Made by a program: the position numbers and the translations under genes. From Actinomycetota bacterium (lineage in GTDB: Bacteria; Actinomycetota; Thermoleophilia; Gaiellales; Gaiellaceae), in the NCBI GenBank assembly GCA_013821525.1, contig JACDGR010000247.1, forward strand, positions 1 through 5,506: 5,506 bases of DNA, written 5' to 3'. Shown here piece by piece: positions 1 to 5,506 of this stretch (position 1 is its first letter; each line of letters opens with the position of its first letter). The notes beneath the pieces are model-generated. The model was not told the DNA's origin, did not search any database, and saw only the letters and a list, made by a program, of their open reading frames with translations.

Positions 1-404
1 CGGCGATGCCGCTCGACGACCTCCGGGGGGCCGAACGAACCGAGTGGCGTCTTGGCTACCTCTCGAGCGCAGAGCTCGACCAGGCCCTATCCGAGGCGAC
101 GGTCGCCGTCTTCCCGTACCGGGCCGAGCTAGACCAGTCCGGCGCCCTTCTCCGGGCGCTCGGGGCGGGCGTCCCTGCGGTCGTCTACGACGTCGCGGGG
201 CTCGGCGAGCCGGTTCGCACCTTCGGCGCGGGCGCGGTCGTTCCCGCAGGTGACGTCGACGCGCTGACCGAAGCGGTCCGGACGCTGCTCGAAGACTCCA
301 CGGCGCTGGCAGACGCGCGCGCCGGGGCGGAACGTGCTCGGCGCGAGCTCACCTGGGATGCCTCGGCCGCCCAGCACCTCGAGCTGTACCGGGAGCTCGC
401 CTGA
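1..404 (+). CDS. Glycosyltransferase, GT4-type, C-terminal fragment (5' end outside window)
   Basis: This is the C-terminal part of a GT-B fold glycosyltransferase of the GT4 (glycosyl transferases group 1) kind, which moves a sugar from an activated donor to an acceptor. The frame is open from the left edge, so the ATG at 6 is probably internal; about 133 codons are visible against roughly 350-420 for a whole enzyme. The visible part matches the donor-binding half: a GYLSSAELDQAL helix followed by AVFPYR, then LDQSGALLRALGAGVP, the strand VVYDVAGLGE, the GAGAVVPAGDVDAL loop and a closing helix ending in HLELYREL. The second Glu of the usual E-x7-E motif appears to be Arg (RALGAG instead of EAMAAG). 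I have the impression that SGxL-type members of the family often lack this Glu. Its TGA overlaps the next start codon by one base, so it belongs to the same operon. Donor, acceptor and product cannot be inferred. Confidence 0.88.
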   Translation, partial: AMPLDDLRGAERTEWRLGYLSSAELDQALSEATVAVFPYRAELDQSGALLRALGAGVPAVVYDVAGLGEPVRTFGAGAVVPAGDVDALTEAVRTLLEDSTALADARAGAERARRELTWDASAAQHLELYRELA

Positions 405-715
405 TGTTCCGCCGCTCCCGCTTCGCCGCCGTGATCGACACGCAACTCGACCTCTTCCTGCGCGAGAACACCGAGGTGCTCGACGACGTGGCAGCGCGCC
501 TCGAGGCGTACAACGCGGCCGAACGAGACGAAGCCGAGGAGCTCTACGGCGACTACGTCGACGCGGTCGAGACCGGCACCGAGATCCTCGCCGACCTGCG
601 TGACCACTACGCCTCGTCGCTTGAGGAAGCCGACGGCGAGCGGTTCATTGCAGACTTCAATCAAGCGGTAGCGCGGCGTTTGCCGGCCTACGCTCTGGAG
701 ATCGAGAACCGGTAA
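404..715 (+). CDS. Small acidic hypothetical protein (103 aa)
   Basis: I do not recognise this family. The start is well supported: ATG at 404 overlaps the upstream TGA by one base (TGATG), and a GGGAG Shine-Dalgarno-like site at 391-395 lies 8 bases upstream. The product is strongly acidic (25 Asp/Glu against 11 Arg) and has no Lys, Cys or Trp. It looks almost entirely helical, with segments around residues 8-38, 39-66, 68-75 and 78-100 carrying leucines and aromatics at helical spacing. There is no signal peptide and no membrane segment, so it should be cytosolic. A short basic start (FRRSRF) precedes the acidic body. Its stop overlaps the start of the GH15 gene (TAATG), so it sits translationally locked between two carbohydrate-active enzymes. 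It could be a small accessory or regulatory subunit for one of them, but this rests on position alone. GC-rich codon third positions and the two overlaps argue that it is a real gene. Confidence 0.8.
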   Translation: MFRRSRFAAVIDTQLDLFLRENTEVLDDVAARLEAYNAAERDEAEELYGDYVDAVETGTEILADLRDHYASSLEEADGERFIADFNQAVARRLPAYALEIENR

Positions 716-2517
716 TGGCGGAGCCGATCGAAAACTACGGGATCGTCGGCGACCTGCAGACCGCCGCGCTGATCGGGCGCTCGGGCTCGATCGACTGGCT
801 GTGCTTTCCCCGCTTCGACTCGTCATCGTGCTTCGGCGCGCTCGTCGGCACCGCCGACAACGGGCGTTGGCTAATCGCCCCCGCCGGGGGCGCGCTCGCA
901 GACGACCGGCGATACCGGGACAACACGCTGATTCTCGAGAGCGAGTGGCAAACGCCGACGGGGCGCGTGCGGGTGATCGATTTCATGCCTCCCCGTCAGC
1001 AGGCGCCCGACATCGTGCGGATCGTCGAAGGACTCGAGGGACACGTGGAGATGCAGACCGACCTGACGATCAGGTTCGACTACGGCTCGGTGATCCCGTG
1101 GATCCAGCGACTCGACGACGAGACCCTGCTCGCCGTCGCCGGCCCGGACGGCGTCACCGTGCGTACGCCTGTGGATCTCGAGGCGGACGGCATGTCGCAC
1201 ACCGCGCACTTCACAGTTCGCGAGGGAGAGCGCGTGCCGTTCGTCCTGACGTGGTTCCCATCGAACGAAGAGCATCCGACGGCGGTCGACGCGGAGCAGG
1301 CGCTCGAGGACACCGAGGCGTACTGGCACGAGTGGATGAGCGGCTGCAACTACACGGGTGCCTACCGGGAGGCGGTGCATACGTCGCTGCTGGCGTTGAA
1401 GGCTCTTACCTATGGGCCAACCGGGGGCATCGTCGCCGCGCCGACGACGTCGCTGCCGGAGCAGATCGGTGGTGTGCGGAACTGGGACTACCGCTATTGC
1501 TGGTTGCGGGATGCGACTTTCAGCCTGTTTGCGTTCATGAACGCCGGGTTCACGGACGAGGCACGCGCCTGGCGCAACTGGCTGCTGCGTGCGGTCGCAG
1601 GCGATCCAGCGAAGGCGCAGATTCTCTACGGCGTCGGCGGCCAGCGGCGGATCGGGGAATCGGAGCTTGGGTGGCTCGACGGCTACGAGGGCTCGAAGCC
1701 GGTTCGGGTCGGCAACGCTGCGCACGATCAGTTCCAACTCGACGTGTACGGAGAGGTGATGGACGCGCTGCACCAGGCGCGCGCCCACGGGCTACCGGCC
1801 GACGACCACGCATGGTCGCTGCAACGCAACCTGATGGACTTCCTCGAAGGCGCGTGGCGTGAGCCCGATGAAGGCATCTGGGAGGTTCGAGGCCCGCGCC
1901 GCCACTTCGTCCACTCGAAAGTGCTCGCGTGGGTTGCGTTCGACCGCGCGGTCGACACGGTCGAGCGGTTCGACCTTCCCGGACCCGTCGAGCGGTGGCG
2001 TGAGATCCGACAGCAGATCCACGACGAGGTGTGCCGCGAGGGCTTCGACGCCGATCGCAACTCGTTCATGCAGTCGTACGGCTCAGACGAGTTCGATGCC
2101 TCCACGCTGCTGATCCCGCTCGTCGGCTTCCTGCCGGCGACAGACCCGCGCGTTGCGGGAACGATCGATGCGATCGAGCGGGAGCTGACGCGCGACGGTT
2201 TCGTCGCGCGCTACGCGGTGCAGGAGACGAACGAGGTCGACGGGCTCCCCGGCGGCGAGGGCGTGTTCCTCCCATGCTCCTTCTGGCTCGTCGACGCGCT
2301 CGTCATGCAGGGCCGTCGCGACGAGGCCGTCGAGCTGTTCGAGCGTCTGCTCGCGCTGCGGAACGATCTCGGATTGATCTCGGAAGAGTACGATCCCGTC
2401 GAGCGGCGGCTGCTCGGCAACTTCCCGCAGGCGTTCACGCACGTCGGCCTCGTCAACTCGGCCTACAACCTCTCGGAGCATGCGAGCCCGTCGGAGCAGC
2501 GGCGGATCGCTCCGTGA
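715..2517 (+). CDS. GH15 family glycoside hydrolase (glucoamylase/trehalase type)
   Basis: This is a complete 600-residue inverting glycosidase of family GH15, which releases glucose from alpha-glucans or, in some actinobacterial and archaeal members, hydrolyses trehalose. Residues about 1-200 form the N-terminal beta-sandwich (TREH_N-like), opening with IENYGIVGDLQTAAL and GSIDWLCFPRFDS (24-36). The catalytic (alpha/alpha)6 barrel follows at about 215-590. It contains NWDYRYCWLRDA (256-267), GYEGSKPVRVGNAA (323-336) running into HDQFQLDVYGE, GIWEVRG (387-393) with the likely general acid E390, and SEEYDP with the likely general base E557. GNFPQAFTHVGL (568-579) closes the active site. No key residue is missing. 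There is no signal peptide, which suggests a cytoplasmic enzyme acting on glycogen-like oligosaccharides or trehalose rather than external starch. The ATG at 715 overlaps the preceding TAA, and the family N-terminus begins right after it, which fixes the start. A GGAG at 697-700 is rather far upstream, so re-initiation from the small gene is likely. Family assignment is firm, substrate is open. Confidence 0.96.
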   Translation: MAEPIENYGIVGDLQTAALIGRSGSIDWLCFPRFDSSSCFGALVGTADNGRWLIAPAGGALADDRRYRDNTLILESEWQTPTGRVRVIDFMPPRQQAPDIVRIVEGLEGHVEMQTDLTIRFDYGSVIPWIQRLDDETLLAVAGPDGVTVRTPVDLEADGMSHTAHFTVREGERVPFVLTWFPSNEEHPTAVDAEQALEDTEAYWHEWMSGCNYTGAYREAVHTSLLALKALTYGPTGGIVAAPTTSLPEQIGGVRNWDYRYCWLRDATFSLFAFMNAGFTDEARAWRNWLLRAVAGDPAKAQILYGVGGQRRIGESELGWLDGYEGSKPVRVGNAAHDQFQLDVYGEVMDALHQARAHGLPADDHAWSLQRNLMDFLEGAWREPDEGIWEVRGPRRHFVHSKVLAWVAFDRAVDTVERFDLPGPVERWREIRQQIHDEVCREGFDADRNSFMQSYGSDEFDASTLLIPLVGFLPATDPRVAGTIDAIERELTRDGFVARYAVQETNEVDGLPGGEGVFLPCSFWLVDALVMQGRRDEAVELFERLLALRNDLGLISEEYDPVERRLLGNFPQAFTHVGLVNSAYNLSEHASPSEQRRIAP

Positions 2518-2550
2518 AACTGCGCAGGTTTTCGGTTCGATCCGCCGTGC
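2496..2550. terminator. Long imperfect hairpin between convergent genes, candidate bidirectional terminator
   Basis: A perfect 10-base inverted repeat lies at 2500-2509 and 2538-2547 (CGGCGGATCG / CGATCCGCCG). It extends outward by GCA/TGC (2496-2498 with 2548-2550) across one bulged G. Inside, after a 2x2 internal loop, CCG (2512-2514) pairs with CGG (2533-2535), and AAAC (2517-2520) pairs with GTTT (2528-2531) around a 7-base loop. The structure spans almost the whole gap between the GH15 stop (TGA 2515-2517) and the dnaE2 stop (TAA, complement of 2554-2556). No T-run follows on either strand, as is common for GC-rich actinobacterial hairpins. For the dnaE2 message it starts 6 bases after the stop codon. 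For the GH15 message the left arm is coding, so a terminating ribosome would compete with folding. The base pairing is seen directly; the terminator role is inferred. Confidence 0.6.
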
Positions 2551-2553
2551 GCC

Positions 2554-5506
2554 TTAGCGGTGGCCGAAGTGATGGGCGCGCGGTAGCGACGAGGTGACCT
2601 CCGCCTCGCTCGCGGCCTTGCGGGCGAGCGGGCCGAGCGACTCGAGCCCGGCGACGAGCAGGTTGATGTTGCGGCCGTGCTTTTCGAGCTTTCCGCGCGC
2701 GAGGATCAGCGGCTCACCGCGCACGATCGCCCGGTACTGCTCGTAGACCTGCGGAGGAATGATCAGGTTCGCCTGACCGTGCTCGTCCTCGAGCAGCATG
2801 AAGACAACGCCCTTTGCGGTCGCGGGCCGTTGGCGGGCGACGGCCATCCCTGCCACCTGAATCTGAGAGCCGTTCGGCGTCTCGGGCAGATCGGCACTCG
2901 TCGCGACATTCGCAGGCAGGTGCGGCCGCAAGAGCTGCAGCGGGTGCACGCCGACCGACAACGACGTGTGCTTGTAGTCGGCGAGCATCTGCTCCCACGG
3001 TGTCTGGCTCGGCAGCGCCGGCACCTCCGCGGTCGGCTCGAGCGGCAGCGCAAGCTGGCGGTTGCCGCCGCTGACGGTCTGGCCGCGAGCGGTTACTCCG
3101 AGCCGCCAGAGCAGCTCGCGGCGCGGCCCCCACTCGTCGCATGCTCCCGCTGCGACGAGCGCCTCGAGTGCGTCGCCCTTCACCGATGCGCGCCGCGCGA
3201 GATCGCCGAGATCGGCATACGGTCGACGCGCTTCGACTTCCTTCGCCTCCGTCTCTCCCACCGACTGCACGTAACCGAGACCGACCCGGACTGCTCCTTC
3301 CTCGATCGAGCACTGGGCCTCGGAGCGGTTGACGTGCGGCGGGCGAACCTCCACGCCACGCCGCTGCGCGTCGCGCACGAGCGAGGACGGCGGATAGAAC
3401 CCCATCGGCTGGGCGTTCAGGAGCGCGCAGAGGAATTCGGCCGGGTAGTAGCGCCGCAGCCACGCGGACTGGTACGCGAGCAACGCGAACGCAGCAGCAT
3501 GCGACTTCGGGAAGCCGAACCCGGCGAAGCCGACGAGCTTGTCGTAGATCACATGCGCGGTCGTCTCGGGAATGTCGTTCGCGAGACAGCCGTCGACGAA
3601 ACGCTGCCGGAATGCCTCGATCGCCTCTTCGCTCCGCTTGCGGCTCATCGCCCGGCGCAGTCCCTCGGCCTCACCGATCGAGAAGCGGGCGGCAGCCATC
3701 GCGACGTCGAGCACCTGATCTTGGAAGACGACGACGCCGAGCGTGTCGCGCAGCGCCTCGCGCAGGGATTCGTGCTCGACGGGCGGCTCGAACGCCGGAT
3801 CCTCGCGCCGGCGCTGCCGATGCTCGATGTACGGATGAACCGCCTTGCCCTGGATCGGCCCCGGCCGCACGAGCGCCACCTGCACGGTCAGGTCGTCGAG
3901 GTTCTCGGGACGGGTCTGGAGCAGGCTCTGCATCTGCGCCCGGCTCTCGATCTGGAAGACGCCGACCGTGTCGGCCGCCTGGATCTCCGCGTACACGGCT
4001 TGATCGGTGAGCGGGATACGCGAGAGGTCGATCGTCTCGCCGCGCAGGCGCGCGATGCGGTCGATCGCATCTTCGACGGCCGAGAGCATCCCGAGACCGA
4101 GGAGGTCGATCTTCAGGAAGCCTGCGTCGCCGCAGCTGTCCTTGTCCCACTGGCAGATCTGCCGTCCGGCCATCGCTGCCGGTTGCACGGGAACGAGATC
4201 GATCAGCGGCCGCGTCGAGATCACCATGCCACCCGGGTGCTGGCTGATGTGGCGCGGCAGACCTGCGATCTCTCGCGTCAGCTCGCGGAAGGCATCCCAT
4301 CGCGGACCCGTGTGCGATCCAGGGACACCGTCCAGCTCGTCACCGACGCGCGTGGCATCCCAGCCGTCGGTGACGCGGGCGAGCCGCTCGAGCTCGGCGA
4401 ACGGGAGCCCGAGCGCCTTGCCGACGTCGCGGATCGCACCGCGCGAGCGGTAGGTCGAGAAGCTCGCGACGAGCGCCGCATGCTCACGCCCCCAGCGCTC
4501 GGTGACGCGCACGATCAGCTTCTCCCGGATCTCGCGCGGAAAGTCGAGGTCGACGTCGGGCACAGCGACCATCTCGTCGTTGATGAAACGGCCGAGCGAG
4601 AGCCCGGCCTCGACCGGGTCGACGTGCGAGAGCCCCGTCAGGTAACACACGATCGATCCGACGCTCGAGCCACGCCCGCGGCCGGGTGGCAGCGCATGGC
4701 GCGGGCTGCCGGGGCCGCGCACCTCGAGCGCGCAGTCGCGTGCGAGCTCGAGCACCTCCCAGTGGAGCAGGAAGAACCCTGCGAGGCCTAGGCGGCCGAT
4801 CAGCTGCAGCTCGTCGTCGAGTCGCGCTCGGGCGAGCTTCTTGTGCCCGTTCGCGGCAGCGTTTCCATGACGTATGTAGCGATCCGCGAACGCGCGATCG
4901 CAGATCTCGCGGAGCTGGCAATCTGCAGGATCGGGTCCGTCGGAGAAGTCGGGGTAGCGATAGCCGAGCTCCTGTGTCAGGTCGAACACGCAGCGTTCGG
5001 CGACCTCGAGCGAGCGGCGGGCTGCGTCGGGCGGCAGCCGTTCGAGCATCTCCACAGGGTCGACGAGCACGCTCTGGTGGTTGCCGCGGCGCTCCCGCTC
5101 GCACCCGTCGAGTGAGGTGCGATTCCCGATCGCGACGAGCGCATCCTGCAGCCGGGCACGCCGCGGATGATGCGCGTGCACGTTCCCGGTGGCGACCGTC
5201 GGAACCCTGAGCGACGCAGCAAGCTCTTGCAGCGCGGTGTTCCGTCGCGTATCGCCGCGTTCGTAGGGCCGCTGAAGCTCGACGTAGAACGCACCCGGAA
5301 GCGCACGCGCGAGCGTGGCGGCTGCGTTCGGATCGGCGTGACCGAGACCGTTGCGCGCGCAGCCGGACAGCGCGACGAGCCCTTCCGCATGCTCGGCGAG
5401 CACCTCGATGCTCGTCTCGGCCGGCAGCAGCTCACGCTCGCGTCCCGGCACGCGGGTGCGGGCGTGCGCGTCGGTGAGGATGCGGCAGAGGTTCGCGTAC
5501 CCGCGC
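2554..5506 (-). CDS. dnaE2: Error-prone DNA polymerase III alpha subunit DnaE2/ImuC (5' end outside window)
   Basis: This is a C-family DNA polymerase of the DnaE2 (ImuC) type, the translesion and damage-induced mutagenesis polymerase that works with ImuA/ImuB in many bacteria. The frame stays open to the right edge and upstream residues read GYANLCRILTDAHA, a DnaE2 PHP-domain match. The GTG at 5451 is therefore internal, and 983 codons are visible of about 1,050-1,100. Counting from that GTG: the PHP domain runs to about 130 (LSGC 28-31, VATGNVHAH 86-94). The polymerase core follows, with the glycine-rich GRGRGSSVGS (257-266), PDVDLDFP holding catalytic D301 and D303, SQHPGG (403-408) and KIDLLGLG holding the third Asp, D449. 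GVFQIES (497-503), VRPGPIQGKAVHPYI and FAGFGFPKSHAAAFALLAYQ come next. QPMGFYPPSSLV (681-692) is a DnaE2 hallmark, as is RQRPATAKGVVF in the OB fold (about 864-935). An HhH-like segment lies at about 745-775. The tail HHFGHR ends at TAA. The promoter, any LexA box and imuAB neighbours are outside the window. Confidence 0.96.
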   Translation of the reverse strand, partial: RGYANLCRILTDAHARTRVPGRERELLPAETSIEVLAEHAEGLVALSGCARNGLGHADPNAAATLARALPGAFYVELQRPYERGDTRRNTALQELAASLRVPTVATGNVHAHHPRRARLQDALVAIGNRTSLDGCERERRGNHQSVLVDPVEMLERLPPDAARRSLEVAERCVFDLTQELGYRYPDFSDGPDPADCQLREICDRAFADRYIRHGNAAANGHKKLARARLDDELQLIGRLGLAGFFLLHWEVLELARDCALEVRGPGSPRHALPPGRGRGSSVGSIVCYLTGLSHVDPVEAGLSLGRFINDEMVAVPDVDLDFPREIREKLIVRVTERWGREHAALVASFSTYRSRGAIRDVGKALGLPFAELERLARVTDGWDATRVGDELDGVPGSHTGPRWDAFRELTREIAGLPRHISQHPGGMVISTRPLIDLVPVQPAAMAGRQICQWDKDSCGDAGFLKIDLLGLGMLSAVEDAIDRIARLRGETIDLSRIPLTDQAVYAEIQAADTVGVFQIESRAQMQSLLQTRPENLDDLTVQVALVRPGPIQGKAVHPYIEHRQRRREDPAFEPPVEHESLREALRDTLGVVVFQDQVLDVAMAAARFSIGEAEGLRRAMSRKRSEEAIEAFRQRFVDGCLANDIPETTAHVIYDKLVGFAGFGFPKSHAAAFALLAYQSAWLRRYYPAEFLCALLNAQPMGFYPPSSLVRDAQRRGVEVRPPHVNRSEAQCSIEEGAVRVGLGYVQSVGETEAKEVEARRPYADLGDLARRASVKGDALEALVAAGACDEWGPRRELLWRLGVTARGQTVSGGNRQLALPLEPTAEVPALPSQTPWEQMLADYKHTSLSVGVHPLQLLRPHLPANVATSADLPETPNGSQIQVAGMAVARQRPATAKGVVFMLLEDEHGQANLIIPPQVYEQYRAIVRGEPLILARGKLEKHGRNINLLVAGLESLGPLARKAASEAEVTSSLPRAHHFGHR

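Noticed and set aside
6..8. ATG at position 6 as the true start of the glycosyltransferase
   Set aside because: A 132-residue product would lack the entire acceptor-binding half of the GT-B fold and the frame is open to the left edge, so it is more likely an internal methionine.
1..404. The missing second Glu of the E-x7-E motif as a sign of an inactive glycosyltransferase
   Set aside because: I have the impression that GT4-like enzymes with the SGxL pattern commonly lack this Glu, and the rest of the donor-binding region looks intact; with the N-terminal half unseen, no claim of inactivity is justified.
185..826. A 213-codon - strand frame crossing all three left-hand genes
   Set aside because: It spans three genes whose junctions and products are well supported on the + strand, and its Ser/Arg-rich translation has no domain signature.
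871..1788. A 305-codon open frame on the - strand inside the GH15 gene
   Set aside because: It is antisense to conserved GH15 motifs and its low-complexity Arg/Val/His composition resembles no family; a codon-bias shadow.
2677..4791. A 704-codon open frame on the + strand inside dnaE2
   Set aside because: It lies fully antisense to a strongly conserved polymerase, its translation is Arg/Leu/His-rich with no recognisable domain, and long antisense frames are expected in GC-rich genes with biased third positions.
5449..5451. GTG as the start of dnaE2
   Set aside because: The frame continues open to the right edge and the upstream codons encode GYANLCRILTDAHA, a conserved part of the DnaE2 PHP domain, so this GTG is an internal valine.

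Overview
The window is GC-rich, essentially gap-free bacterial chromosome. Two blocks of genes face each other and their 3' ends meet near position 2,535. Arg/Ala-rich proteins with very few lysines, tightly overlapping genes, and DnaE2 and GH15 sequences of actinobacterial flavour suggest a high-GC actinobacterium. A Thermoleophilia-like lineage (Gaiellales/Solirubrobacterales) is my best guess, but it is an inference from protein style only. I see no mobile element, tRNA, rRNA, CRISPR array or sign of recent transfer.

Left block (1-2517, + strand): three genes are joined by one-base stop/start overlaps (TGATG at 402-406 and TAATG at 713-717). They are the C-terminal end of a GT4-type glycosyltransferase cut by the window edge, a 103-residue acidic, lysine-free, probably helical protein of unknown function, and a complete 600-residue GH15 glycoside hydrolase (glucoamylase or trehalase type) with both catalytic glutamates present. 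The arrangement implies one polycistronic message and translational coupling. A glycan- or trehalose-related pathway is plausible, but the substrate cannot be read from the sequence.

Right block (2554-5506, - strand): 983 visible codons of an error-prone DNA polymerase III alpha subunit of the DnaE2/ImuC type. The N-terminus lies beyond the right edge, so the promoter, any LexA box and any imuA/imuB partners are not visible. The three polymerase aspartates are present. The PHP domain carries Asn where proofreading-type PHP domains have a metal-binding Asp, and a QLALPL hexapeptide resembling a beta-clamp-binding motif sits between the HhH region and the OB fold.

Junction (2518-2553): only 36 bases separate the two stop codons. 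They form the core of a long imperfect hairpin (2496-2550) that overlaps the end of the GH15 gene and has no U-tract, a candidate bidirectional terminator or collision barrier for the convergent transcripts.

I found no clearly new multi-gene system. The points most worth following up are the small unknown protein locked between two carbohydrate-active enzymes, the convergent-gene hairpin, and the two DnaE2 sequence features.
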